The notes beneath the pieces are model-generated. The model worked only from the letters and a program-made list of their open reading frames with translations. It had not been told where the DNA came from and ran no database searches. Of a stretch of 64,000 nucleotides of DNA, positions 34,208-46,775 are shown piece after piece. The stretch comes from Ottelia alismoides (lineage: Eukaryota > Streptophyta > Magnoliopsida > Alismatales > Hydrocharitaceae). The stretch lies in contig JAZKJV010009328.1 in assembly GCA_037367405.1 (NCBI GenBank), positions 558,001 through 622,000 of the forward strand, written 5' to 3'. The translations under genes and the position numbers were made by a program. Numbering within the stretch: position 1 is the first letter of the stretch; each line of letters begins with the position of its first letter.

Positions 34208-35921
34208 TTCTCTTCATTCTATTCTTCGATTCGTCTTTGTATATAGCCATTCCTTTTTACTTCCCTAGACTAAGCACGAGTTATTTCTTCTTCATCGCTC
34301 TTGATCACTCTGAGGACATCATTCGAGCTAAGTATAGGGGGTGTATATATTTCATATATACTTTAGCCATAACTCGTACTTTGTGTGAGTGTGTTAATAA
34401 ATAAAAATGGCTAAAAACCTAAAAATCCATAAAAATTTAAAATTTTTTTCCTTGTATATAAAATTCATTTTGCACATACCTATTTATTTATCAAATTATT
34501 TTTGTACAAATGATTGTAAAATCTTTTTATGTAAATAGCTTGTAAATATTTTCATATCAAAATTATGTATATAGTACAAAATTTTTGTAAAATGTTTTGT
34601 AAACAAAAAGTTTGCAAAAACCTTGTGTAAATCTTTGTAAATATTTTGCAAAACTTCGCATTCATGCATACATCCGTGTTTTCAAACATTTTTCAAAAAT
34701 TGTGCACATTTGTAAACATTTGTAAATTGCATCTTTGTAAATACTTGTACAAGTTTTTCCAAATCATAGTTGACATTTAAACTAAGACTGGAATTAAATT
34801 GACAAATGGAGCTTAATTAAGACCTTAATCCACCTAATAATAAGAGGAACCTTAGAGGGCTTAGGATTGAGACTTTTCAGGTCCATTGGGACTTAATTCT
34901 TTGAGTCCACTAGGCTATGAGCATATGTCATCTTGATAAGCCTAAGTAGAGCACTTAACAATACACGCATGACTCTCAGAGACAATGGCTTTACTTGCAC
35001 CAGCACCTTACACATAGCTCTCCACGGATGAGGTGGTGAGGAGGCAGTTTCCTTTGGCTTGGGGTAGCATATGAGGGTAGTACTTCTAGGCGGAACCTCT
35101 CTTCTTCTTCTAGTGAAGGAAGTGCGTCTCAACTTGGTCTGGTGGTTATGGAGTCTAAAGACGAAGCCGTGGGTTGCAGTAAAGCTTCAAAAGAGGGATA
35201 GTCTACTGGCTCAAGAGGAAAAACTCGTTGTATATATGCTGCACCATGTAGATATGTTGTACAGATGCACAAAAAAATGTGCAAAAAGAAAAGAACTCCA
35301 AAAAAGTGGTGGGTCGGATTGAAAATTTAATAATCCCACCGGAGTGTATATAGTCAAATAAAGCAAAAGCTTATGGTATGCATGTTCCATCTCATGAAGC
35401 TTGCAGTGGGAGACTCAGCTACACTGGTTAGAGCTCCCAAGGATACATGGCTAGACTGGCCATGGTCCATTCTCTTCTTCCCCCTCTTCTTGAGCCGGTT
35501 GCACTTGAACTTAGAAGGGAATACCCCGCTTATCGAGGAAAGAGTTGCTAGACCGAGGCATTAGAGTTACCGGGTTGAGGGTGGTTGTTTCTTTGTTACT
35601 TCTGAGGTGGGGAGCTATATATCACTTACACTGTACAAGGAAAGATTCATGGTCATTAGAGTTTGTGTATGAAGACTTGTTCTGATCTGGTTTATTGAGG
35701 AGTCTTGCCCATAGATTGGTGGAACTTAGAGGCTGTTAAGTCTTAAGCTTAAGTACAAATAAGGTTCCGACAAATTAATAATCCAAAGGTCTGACCGAGC
35801 TCCATATTTCAATTTAATGAATGAAAGTTTAGTAATCAACCTTGATTTCTCCTCTTTTTCTTTTTCTTTCTCTTTTGCACTTCTTTTTCAAATAAGTGTT
35901 TGCTAAGGGACTAGCAAAGTT
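34208..35921 (+). other. Non-coding 3' region of element X
   Basis: It has the same layout as in A: an AT-rich part with tgtaaa motifs (34390-34760), then a conserved block (34790-35730). No env-like gene is seen. The antisense frame at 34893-35132 differs by one residue from that in A, but it has no ATG start. Confidence 0.75.
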
Positions 35922-35934
35922 AAGTATAGGGGGG
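35922..35934 (+). other. Polypurine tract of element X
   Basis: AAGTATAGGGGGG directly precedes the 3' LTR, with the same sequence as the 3' arms of the upstream hairpins. Confidence 0.88.
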
Positions 35935-38900
35935 TGATGAATACCCATTCATCACTCTTTATTCTTTTATTTTAGCTACAAAACCTATGCAAAACACATT
36001 GTATATTCATGTAAATAACAATAATTATCAAATTGCATGCATCTTGTAAATCTGCATATTTAGCATGTTTTTGTGCATAAATAAAAGAATAAATAAATAA
36101 AAGAAAAAGAGGGAGATATTTAGAATAAATATTGAGCGATCTAATCCCAAGGAAGGGCTCAGCATGGGCCTGACCGCAAAAGAATCAAGTAGGGAGAGAT
36201 AAGGAAGCTTAAGTTTGTGTACATATACCTGTAATTAAATAATATTATTTTCCTCTTAATAAAAGTAAAAATAGGTGTGTATTTATTTGTATATATTTGT
36301 AAATATAAAATAAAAATAAAAATGGAAAAAAACAAAAATAAAAATAAAATTCACCTCATCATTGTATATAAACCATGTACATAGAACCACTCACCTATTT
36401 ATTATCACCTTGTAAATAAATAATCAAAACCTAATAAAAATATATACATATTCCATATTCCATAATGTAAATAAATAAAATCAAAATCATAAAAATAAAA
36501 ATAAAATAAATAAATAAATAAAATAAAATCAAATTCCAACCTTGTATATATACCATGTATATATGTATATAAAACTATTTATTTAACCCTTGTAAATAAA
36601 TAATAAAAATAAAATAAAAATACCCCTTTATTCCAAATTTTATTCTATAAGTAAATAAAATAAAAATTGGAATAAATGTATAAAAATAAATAATTAAAAA
36701 TAAAAAATAAAAAATACATATGTATATACCTGTATATAATAATAATATTTTGCAAATACCTAATTTATGTTTCAAAAACTAAAGAAAAATCACTAAAAAA
36801 TAATTTAAAATAAATAAACATTTTTCATGTTTAACGTTTTTCGAAATAATTACATTTACTATTTTATATTGAATAAATCTTTAATAATTGACGAGCTCTG
36901 ATTGGTCCACGGGGGATGTTGACCCTCGGTCAACTCTCCCCCCAGGACCACAAGACTTGGATTCTGTGCGCCCGACCCGATTTCTCCTACTTTTTCCCGC
37001 TCGATCCGATCGCCAAATACCTAAACCTCGGGCTCCATTTGTTCCTTGATCATCCGAGACCCTTGCCCGTGGTGGATTTTAGGGATCCGAGCTTCACAGA
37101 GCCGTACCCGATCTGATCTTCTCGGACCCTCAACCATATAAAGCTCGACCTCTGCCGCACAATTCACGCTATCTTTGGCGCTGCCCCTTTGTCCCAGGAC
37201 CTCCATTGTGCTCCCCAGAGTGACAGTTGAGTGAGCGTAGTATCGAAGAGAGGAGAGGGCGTCTGCATCATTGATCCGACGACCCCTTGTCGCCGTGCGC
37301 CGCCGTGAGCTACGCCCGAGCCTCGGGTTCCGACAACCCTTTGAGGCGACGACCCAGAGCTCCCTGAGCTCCTCCCCACTCGGCTCCCGTCATCAGGTAG
37401 ACCTGATTCTTCCTATCTTTCTTTAATTTCCGATTACCCCCAAATCGACCCACCTTCATCTCTCATCGATTACTCCCGCTCCGATCATCCATTCCATCGT
37501 CCGACCCGACCGTCATCTTTGCCATACTCCTCTCCACCTGCTACGCCCTTCCATCCAACCCGGTTTGCCTAGGAACTGGGAGTTCACCCTCCTCCTCCGT
37601 CGCCTCGCCGGAGGGTGTCGCCCCGACACACACAACCACCCATTCCACCTCTAACCGGGTCGAGGCAGTTTGCCCTCGACCCAGGAAGCTTCCTAGGTTG
37701 TTTTGTAGGCCAAATGCGACGCATCTGAGGGTCGTCGAGTTCGAACCCAGGAGCTTCAAGTCTCCGACGTTGCCGGACCATTCTGGTGGTCTCCAATCTC
37801 ATCGGAGGATCCCAGTCACTGCAGAGCGCCGAGACGAAGCGATTCCACCTGCCAACAGCTCCAGAGGAGGTCCACACCGCATGCACAGAGCCGGCGAAGC
37901 TCGCCGGTGAAGTGTTCTTCCAGGACCCTCCTCCGTCGTCCGATCATCCCCGACGTCCCAGATTCGATCCCAGCCATCCATTTAAAGGGACCCAGCCACC
38001 GTCAGATATGGTGGGGGTGATAAGGACCGTCCGATCCAGCGAAGGGGTGCCCTCGCCCAGCATTCGTCCGATCTTCCATGTGGCAACCCCTCAGCCTTCC
38101 GATAATAAGGGGTAATTTATACTTAGGCCCCTCCTGTTTTTGTATTTCTTCTTTAGTCCTGTAATTATTAGATATAGTTGTTTTTATTTTGGTTAAATTG
38201 CACTTAGGACCTGAACCTTTCTTGTATTTGCATTTTCATCCTTGTCTGTGTGAGACACATGCTTCGTCACGTGATTTTTGGAGAAATTGCGTTGTATGGG
38301 ATGATGTTTTTACGTGTTATGGAATGAAATATATTTTCTGATATTTGCATCCATGCCCCTGTGAATGCTTTTATTCAACATGTGTTGAATTCTTTGGGTA
38401 TTTTGCAACTTATTCCCTGGGCTTTTAGCATGTGTTGCTAATAAACCCTTGGAATTAAGTTTTCTTACATTTAGGTCCCTCCGTGCCCAGTACACGTGCA
38501 GCGCGCGTGAGTTCTTGGAATTTTTGCACGAGGGACTCCCAACTTTCTGGCTTTGTTACTTTTCAGCCCATGAAGATATTTTTTATACGGATAGGTCCCT
38601 ATGCACTATGAGCCTTTGTTTGATTTAAATAAAATAGCAAATTTAACCCAAATCATGTGAAATTTGGATACGTGGCTCCTGCCACTGTATAAAAATTTCC
38701 TTAATTTTTGGGTACATTTTTGAGGCTATTTAGTATTTTTAAAAATTCAAAAACAATTGTTTTTGTGCCTGTCTTGATTAGAAAATCATAAAAAATATAA
38801 AAACTCTGTCAAAAATTCTAAAAAATTAGGATTTGTTAATTCTAATGTGTTTAATTTTCTATGTATTTTTTGTTATTTTTGGATTTATAAAAACTCTAAA

Positions 38901-39588
38901 AATTGAAAAACCCTTAAAAACTCATAAAAATTCTAAAAAAATGTAGAAAACTCCAAAAATAATAAACTCTTTTTCTGAATTTTCCTTGTGGTGTCTGTTT
39001 CTCATAAAAATTAAATTACCTTCAGGCTTTTACAAATCAATTTGATATTTTAAATTGATCTTTCAAGCCTAACTGGACAGCTTGCTTGTGTTTCTATCTT
39101 CTTTGATTTTTAGAAAATTCTATAAAAATCAGAAAAATCTCATAAATTCATCAAAAACAGTAAAAACCCCAAAAAACATAAAAACATTTTTGTTGGAATT
39201 TTTGGAGTAAATTTGAGTGATTAAATAATTTGTTGATTGTGCTTGTATTCACCTTTTTATTATTTTCCTTCATTATTAAAAATCCAAAAAAATATAAAAA
39301 TAATTAAAAACCACAAAAAATACTTGTTTTTTGCTTTGTTTCATTTTTGACTACTTCGTAGGCCACAAGGCCAACTCGTGCTCCCTGAGTCCGACCCTGG
39401 GTGCTACACCAGGCTAATCTCATAGCCAGGGCCACTATCTTTGATTTGATTGTTTTTATCCTTCTGATTGGTGGTCTGATCTTCATATTTTTCCTGATCG
39501 AGCCGATTGATGTCCGAGATCGGGTCGCAACGACCCGAGAGTGATTATTTTTACCCGGATTACTTGATTGATTTTTTTCGGCTCATCG
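35935..39588 (+). repeat. 3' LTR of element X
   Basis: It starts TGATGAATACCC and ends GCTCATCG, 3654 bp; the terminal CA has become CG. It matches 1-1910 closely from 37670 on. It is clearly related to the A LTRs but diverged, especially in the AT-rich left third. The 9-bp hairpin is at 37657-37682. The LTR is followed by unrelated DNA coding for a Ulp1-like fragment. Confidence 0.93.
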
Positions 39589-39593
39589 GCTAC

Positions 39594-40115
39594 CGAACAC
39601 GAATTTGATAAATTTGAAGAACTGTATGAAGAAGGAATACATATACCGGAGCTGGAGAAGATTTTCACAGTTATTCATACAAGAAACCATTGGCCTCTTA
39701 TTGTAACTGATTTTACAACAAGAAATTCCTTTCATACAATTCTATGAAAGGAACAAAATTGCATAAGAAGGATATATTGAAATGGGTATGAGATAAACAA
39801 ACTTTTTTTATTAAATAAGTTGTTTCAATGGTTATATTTTTATGTTTGAATTACATTTCAGCATGACTGGATTTCTGAGTATTTCATGGACAGCTTGCCA
39901 GACGCCTTGCAGGATGGGAAATCATATATGTGACAGATTACCCACATCAACCATCGCAAAGTCTTGACTGTGGTGTCTACATCATGAAAATGATGGAGTA
40001 CCTATGCGAAGGGAGGGCGTTGGATTTAAATTACGAAGATATTGACAGATTTAGAGATGAAATAGCTTCAACATTGTTAACATGCGGTCACATTGAGAAC
40101 TCAATGACACAATGA
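39594..40115 (+). pseudogene. Ulp1-type (C48) cysteine protease fragment, broken
   Basis: Element X cuts the left side. The visible C-terminal part has the His-box HWPLIVTDF (about 39688-39715), then a stop. A probable intron of about 100 bp ends in TTTCAG at about 39862, followed by ISEYFMDSLPDALQDG. After a frame change comes QSLDCGVYIMKMMEYL with the conserved Gln and catalytic Cys (about 39957-40005). Such SUMO-protease-like domains are carried by some plant MULEs. A FAR1/MULE transposase relic lies 2.4 kb to the right on the other strand, so both may belong to one element. It could also be a fragment of a host ULP gene. Confidence 0.75.
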
Positions 40116-42479
40116 TGAAACATGACAGACAGAATATAAACTCACCTTAGTTTTTCTGCATTTTAAATTGGAGCTATTTATGGTTGCAAGGATTTAAACA
40201 TGTTATGTTACTAGAATTTCCGTTTCAACCTTCTTCTTTAAACCGAAATACTTACTTTGAAGTGCATGACTATCCTATCTTATAGTTATGTCAATGGCCC
40301 GTATTTTCTTAAACAAATTTAAAAGCTTTGGGTGTGGTCTTGAATGTCTACATGTTCGACAGACAAAGTATGTATTTTGATAGTTGAAAATGTATGTATG
40401 TGATGTAGAAGGATTTAAAGAGTTTAAAATATTGCATAAATGTGTAAATCATTACACATATATGTAAATTATTGCATAGATGTGTAAAATATTGCTTATA
40501 GTTGTAAAATATTGCTAGAAAGTGTAAATTATTGTATATAATTATAAACTGTAAATGTATGCTAGTAAAATAAATGTAATATGACATTGAAAGGTCTTCT
40601 TGTACGTTAACGATTCACATTGCAAGGACTTAAACATGTTTGTTACTAGAATTTCTGTTTAAAACTTCTTCTTTAAAACATAACACTTACTTTGAAGTGC
40701 ATGATTATCCTAAGTTATAGTTATGCCAAAGGCCTGCATTTTCTTAAATAAATTTAAATGCTTTTGATCTAGTCCTGAATATTTGCATGTTTGACAGACA
40801 GACAAAGTATGTATTTTGATGGTCGAAAATGTATGTATGTGATGTAAAAAGTTTCAAAGAGTTTTAAAATATTGCATAAATTTGTAAACCATTTTACTGG
40901 TATGTAAATTATTGCATAGATGTGTAAAATATTGCCTACATGTGTAAAACGTATAACTCGACTTTAACATAAAAGTATGATACTTAAAATACAATAAGAA
41001 TTCATATTACCTATGTCTTGTACAATAAGGATTCATAATACAAAAGCAATGAAAGATATTCTTGAATGCTAATATAGGTTACATGTGTAAAGATTGTTGT
41101 TAACGAAAACTCTAACAGATGTAATGTCGACTTATATGTATAATAGGTAAAATATTGCCTATAGTTGTAAGATATTGCTACAAAGTATAAATTATTGTAT
41201 ATAATTGTAAACTGTAAATCTATGATAGTAAAATAAATGTAATATGACAATGAAAGGTCTTCTTATACGTTAATGATTATCATTGCAAGGACTTAAACAT
41301 GTTTGTTACTAGAATTTATGTTTAAAATTTCTTCTTTAAAACGAAATACTTACTTTGAAGTGCATGATTATCTTAAGTTATAGTTATGCCAAAGGCCCGC
41401 ATTTTTTCAAATAAATTTATATGCTTTTGATGTAGTACTAAATATTTACATGTTAGAGAAGCAGACAGACTATGCTTTTTGATGGTCGAAAATGTATGTA
41501 TGTGATGTAAGAGGTTGTAAAAAGAATTATAATATTGCATAGATATGTAAATCATTACACAAATATGTTAAATATTGTATATATGTGTAAAATATCACAA
41601 AGATGTGTAATCTTTATAGCTCGACTTTAAAATAAAACTACTATAACACTTAATATACAATAAAAATTCATATTACCTAGATCTTGTAAAAAAATGATTC
41701 ATATTAGCAAATCGCCGAAAGGTATTCTTGAATGTTAAAATAGGTTGTAATGTTTCATTGAACGATCTTACTGTACTTTACGCATTAAAATTACTCAATC
41801 GATGAAAGTTTATCTTTTATGCTGATATAGGTTGTACGTGTAATGATTGGTGTTATGATAAATTGCATATATATTAACAAAATGTATTTATAATTAAATC
41901 AAAGCCCTAATAAACACTTTAAAGGACTTCTTGTACGTTATATATTCAAAAAATCGAATCATTTAGGAAGTAATAAAAAGAATGACATATAGATTAAAAA
42001 AATGACTGAACTTATAAGACTGAAAGTTCATAATGTACGTTAAACATTCACATTACGATAAGCACTGAAATGTCTTCTTATATGTTATGAGTTCACAATA
42101 GAAAATGTTCTTAACTTAACCAATAAAAACTACACAATATTTGTAATCTATAATAACTGAACAAATTATAACTAGCAACAAAAATTACATATAATATCAA
42201 AGACAAGGACTAAAAAATGGATAAACGAGCAAGCTCCAATAACGCCGCAAAGCTTTCCATAAGATGCAAACCTACATAAAATTTGGATATTAATAGGAAT
42301 ATAAAAAGCAAGATTTACCTGAATTATATATAAGGTACAAAATCTTACATGAAAAGAAAAACAAACATAAAAACTTACATGAGTGGTATTTCAGAAATTT
42401 ATGTTGATGTCGGACCGTCATTGCTTTCGTAAGTGAGAAAAATATTAATGAACTAATACAAAAAATTAATCAATAAAGA
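40116..42479. repeat. AT-rich repeats between the Ulp1 and FAR1/MULE fragments
   Basis: Three imperfect copies of a block that starts AAGGACTTAAACATG or similar lie at about 40190, 40624 and 41287. Each contains AAGTGCATGATTATC and the TATGTATGTGATGTA segment. The second copy is longer than the first by about 230 bp. Short motifs like TGTAAAATATTGCATA recur many times. No coding sequence is supported. Confidence 0.7.
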
Positions 42480-45400
42480 ATGTTAAAACTTATCAGGTAT
42501 CGTAGAGTTGTTATTAGAACAGTTTCTGGATCGTACCCAACATTGTATTTGAGGCAAGATTTGCATTGTCGACCTCTATTTCTTCTCAACTCAGATTCAG
42601 ATCTAATACGATTGCCAACACCCTTGGGTCTAACACCATGACCACTTCCTTTCATTCTCGCAATGTTTGGTTCTGTAACACATGGTTCAATAATGAGATC
42701 TGGATCATTTCACGTGATCCTGGTTGTAAAGCTAGAAGAAGGTTTGTTACTTATCATAAGATCAATATTGCAGCACAAATAATTTAATTTTTCTTTAGCA
42801 AATAAGAATATGCCGTCATCCTGATCCATTGAAGCTGAAATAATATGCGAACAAAGTTGATTCAGCTGTGACGACCTTCCTTGATGTGCATCTTGTACAT
42901 AAATTGGATAATTTCCTGATTTTTTAATGCTCCTTGTCTACCTTTTCAATATATATTCATGATTCAGAAGCTCCACATTTTGTATTTTCAAGACTGCAAG
43001 TATGTTCCTACATGGATATCCAAAGAATTGCATATTCTTGCATTCACAAGACAGAAATCCGCTTGGCATAGACGAAGAGACATAATTTATCTTCGGTTTT
43101 CCCAATATATGACACAAAATATTGACTGTAATCCAAAGTATTTGACTGAATTCGAACATTTCAGTCCTTTACTTGATTCAATTCAAACCGAAATTTGTAA
43201 AACATGAACTTAGTGTAAACACGAACCATCTGTTCCTCCATCTTCCATTTGAAATTTGTTTTTAGAGTGTATACTTTACCAATGTTATCCATGTCATTCT
43301 CTCTTTCTCTATGACGTTGAATTGTGTTTTGAAATCTACACACAAATTCCAACAAGGAATTTTGTTTGGTGATGTGGTGTTGTAAGAAAGCAATCATACT
43401 TTCACTCCTCTGTGTACTGCGTTGACCGGCCCAAAAAAATCCATAAGATATAAACTAATCCATTTATATCTGATGTTATATTTCTCATTCAACCATACGT
43501 TTGATGATAAATCATATTGATCAATAACCTTGCACCAGTTTTGCTCAAATTCACTTATAGTTATACTTTTCCATACAACTATGGATAATGCTGAAAGGAC
43601 TTCATTTATGTCTTTAATCTTTCCAAGCTTACTTTTAAGCTTAGCCATTATATGCCAAGTGCAGAATTTATGAATAATATGAGGAAAATAATTCCTAACA
43701 ACTGCACAAATTGTCGGGTATTCATCTGTGATTAAAGAATTTGGTTTTTTTATTACTTCAAGAAATCCCTCAAATAACCACGAGAATGACTCAGTTGTCT
43801 CTCTCCTCATGAATGAATTTACAAAAAATATGGTATAACCATGATGATTGACCCCACAAAAAGGTCAAAAACAAGATTTTCGAATGATATTTTATCACCG
43901 AATAATTTGTAATCTTCTATAGATGCACTATCAATTCATATACACCGAGTAAGCATGTTATCATCATCAGTTGTGTAAGCATAGTAAAAATCAGGAGTAG
44001 TGGCCTTACAACTTTCAAAATGCTCAATTAGTAGGTGAACATCCATCCAAATACATTGTTTTTTTCGGTTTATGTTGTAAATATCTCTAACAATGCTACC
44101 AACTTATGGACATGTTTATGAACGCTGACTGTTTTGATACAGGTATGTTGACATCATTCATTGACTTCACTAGCACTTTTGTGGCTTTTGAAAAACTTCT
44201 ATTTGGTCTGAGGTATCTGCATTTAGATGGAGAAACGAGATTGTGATTATGTCCTGGTTCAAAATTAGAAACAATCCAATCCTTGAGATCAGACCTAAAA
44301 GAAACTGAGATGAAAGCTTTGCATCCAGTCTCGGATAATCCAACGCGACGCTCCTCCTTGTAAAAAATGCAATCATCGCTATCATCACTTCTTGCATTGT
44401 CATTGATCAATGTTTTGTTTGTAGTTTTAGAAAACCCCTCTTTCCAGTAAACAAAGGATTTGAATATAATCATCCTTTCCTTAGAAAGCTTATCTTTACC
44501 AACCCTGGAGCTTGATTTCCTAACATTAAATCCAATTTCTGTTGCATATGTCTTGTAAAATTTATATGCATCTTGAACAGATTCAAAAGTTTGGCCTATA
44601 TGAGGTGTAAGAACATTGACAGTTTCATTGATTGCGTAATCGCCACCGGGTGGTAAATTTAAAATTTGAGATGTATTAGAAACTAATTAATAAAAACAAA
44701 AAACCTCATATTATATAAAAGGATATTATATCAAAATACAACCTAACCAAAGAGGAGTAAACTTCAAATGATATGTTTAAAAATATAGATATCGTAAATA
44801 ATAAATATAACTTTATTGTAAAATGTGTTCTCATAATGTAAAGTATAGTTCATGATTGTAAAATAAGTTATGAAGATTGTAAAATAAGTTATGAAAAAGT
44901 AAATTAAAGAGAAAGTTCCGAAATTGTAGTGAATATATGTTAAATTGTACCGTATGTGAAAAATGTATAAGTAATATATAAAATCAGTTTAAAGTATTTA
45001 CACATGAATAGATACACGAGTTTGTATATGTTCAAGATACATTGAAAGATTCATTGATTGTGTAATCAGAACCAGTAGTAATTTTAGAAAAAAAGCTATA
45101 TTGTAAGATGTGCCATAATATTGTAAAATATGGATTGTGGTTGTAAAATATGGGTCTTGATAGTAATATGAGTTTTGCTATAGTAATATATGTATAAAGA
45201 AAATATGGAAATTGATTAAAGTATAAGTTCATTAACAGTTACATTAAAATGTGGTACTATATTGTAACCTATGGATCTGTATTGTAATATAAGTTCTGTT
45301 AAAGTAAAATATAGAGTTCATTCGAAAAAATGGATTTAAGAAAACCTTGTGTTTATTTATTGTAAAATAATTAATACTTTGAGATACTATGTAATTTAAA

Positions 45401-45807
45401 AGAAAATGTTGTCTTACAAAGGAAAATTGAGATATCATTCGTAAAGCTGATAGTAATATATGTAAAATCATAGAATATATAAGAACTTTGATGCTACAAA
45501 AATCTTTGGCACTCAGAATACCTGATTGATGCGAATTATGATCAGTTCCTTCCAGAAGTCCATTAACATGACCATCTTCGACAGATATCTGAATAAATTT
45601 ATATATTAATGTTAAAAATGACATCCGAAAAATAGAATACAAATACCTGATACATTTCTATATTAAAAGAACAAGTTGATCTTTCATCGATATTCATTGA
45701 AGTTCACAGTGGTTGATAAGAAACAGTTGAATAAGAACTAGAGAAAATTCAATTACCTGGGACGTTTCTCTATTAAAAGAACAAGTTGATCTTTCATCGA
45801 AAATCAT
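42480..45807 (-). pseudogene. FAR1-related / Mutator-like transposase gene, degenerate, with introns
   Basis: Read on the minus strand. A short exon with ATG at 45697 ends at a GT donor at 45647. A second exon is 45588-45522. A third starts at 44682, and the phases fit. It carries a FAR1 DNA-binding domain (YKFYKTYATEIGFNVR, SETGCKAFISVSF, EPGHNHNLVSP) as far as a stop at 44096. After broken sequence comes a MULE transposase part (43810-43394; ITDEYPTI, FCTWHIMAKLKSKLG), then a SWIM finger near 43050 (CECKNMQFFGYPCRN, with the final His replaced by Asn). A basic Cys-containing tail QCKSCLKYN ends near 42540. The family includes both FAR1/FRS transcription factors and MULE transposases. The setting (Ulp1 fragment, repeats) favours a transposon. 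Confidence 0.82.
45647..45807 (-). repeat. Tandem duplication containing the first exon of the FAR1/MULE gene
   Basis: Two copies of a unit of about 110 bp each hold a 51-bp exon: 45807-45757 and 45697-45647. Both start with ATG, both encode 17 residues around DERSTCSFN, and both end in CAG followed by a GT donor (GTAATT and GTATTT). Either could act as the first exon. Confidence 0.78.
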
Positions 45808-46144
45808 TGAAGATCACAGTGATTGATAAGAAATAGTTGAATAAGAACTAGAGATAGGTAGAGAATTCTTCAAAACCCAAGGTATCAAAATGGGAGAAGA
45901 TGCAAAATGGAAATTTAATGAGAAATTAACTACTGCGCTAAAAATGAGGGATCCTACTTAGTCATTAAAATGTCATCATTGATATGATACAATAATTACT
46001 AAAAATAGAATTTAAACCATTACACTAATTGTGGTTTTGACCCTTGGATGGTGGTTTTTAAGAGAGCCGTAGATTGCAATCGGATGGCTAAAGCGGCTTG
46101 CCGCACGGTGATTGAAAAGAGGCACCACCTCAATTCAAGGTTTT

Positions 46145-46201
<57 letters not shown>

Positions 46202-46206
46202 AGGGC
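45808..46206. other. Upstream flank of the FAR1/MULE gene and a TA microsatellite
   Basis: Non-coding. It holds the 5' side of the minus-strand gene and, at about 46148-46199, an uninterrupted TA dinucleotide run of about 25 units. I could not identify a convincing terminal inverted repeat for the MULE here. Confidence 0.6.
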
Positions 46207-46477
46207 CCTTACAATAGGTCGCAGTCCTTCCTGAGTTCAGGAAGGATGTCCTCTTTTTGTATAAAATACGAGCACTTTAGTAGAATACGTATACAAGTTG
46301 TATTATAGATGTACATTATAAATAAAAAGAAGCACATAAAACCATACATTATAATACAAACATGAAAAATGCACATTATAATACAAATTGCATGTGTTCT
46401 ACTAAAGTCATCGTGTTTTTTTACAAAAAAGGAGGCGATCTTCTTGAACTCGGAAAAGACCACGCCCTATTGTAAGG
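46207..46477. mobile_element. MITE-like element with terminal inverted repeats
   Basis: The left end CCTTACAATAGG is mirrored by CCTATTGTAAGG at the right end. The similarity continues inward for about 60 bp (GAGTTCAGGAAG against GAGTTCAAGAAG on the other strand; CTCTTTTTGTA against CCTTTTTTGTA). Total length is 271 bp with an AT-rich, non-coding middle. No clear target duplication is visible, so the superfamily is open. Confidence 0.68.
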
Positions 46478-46651
46478 AAATCATAGGAATGGGCATGTTC
46501 GGAATGTTTAATTTACAGGAAATTTGAAACACATATTCTACTCATTATTCAAAGTAAATCACCTATGGTCTGATTTCAAAATAATAAAAAAAATATGGAA
46601 AAAAGATGGGAGCATGCTTATATATGCCCCAAGGGAGCATCCTCATTAAAC
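46478..46651. other. Spacer with no recognised feature
   Basis: AT-rich sequence between the MITE-like element and the tetranucleotide array. I see no coding or repeat signal in it. Confidence 0.5.
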
Positions 46652-46738
46652 ACATATATGTATGGAAGTATGTAGATAGGTATATATGTACATACGAGTG
46701 TACCTATGTGTGTATGTATGTTACATAGGTATATATGC

Positions 46739-46775
<37 letters not shown>

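Larger units (their letters stand above)
1..39593 (+). mobile_element. Athila-type Gypsy retrotransposon X, 5' end outside the window, split by two younger insertions
   Basis: This is the backbone of the left half. In order it has a partial 5' LTR, a tRNA-Asp-type primer site, a leader, gag, protease, RT, RNase H, integrase, a non-coding 3' region with hairpins, a polypurine tract and the 3' LTR. Element A (5933-18993) and a Copia element (20741-31452) interrupt it, and removing each with one TSD copy restores domain continuity. The Athila assignment rests on the Gag core, the TLRSG motif before protease, the order of pol domains and the primer type. All coding parts carry stops and frameshifts, so X is dead. 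The bases after the 3' LTR, GCTAC (39589-39593), should be one TSD copy; its partner lies left of the window. Confidence 0.9.

Noticed and set aside
46012..46140. Possible terminal repeat of the FAR1/MULE element
   Set aside because: No matching opposite end in the window, and the left end is removed by X; nothing to support it.
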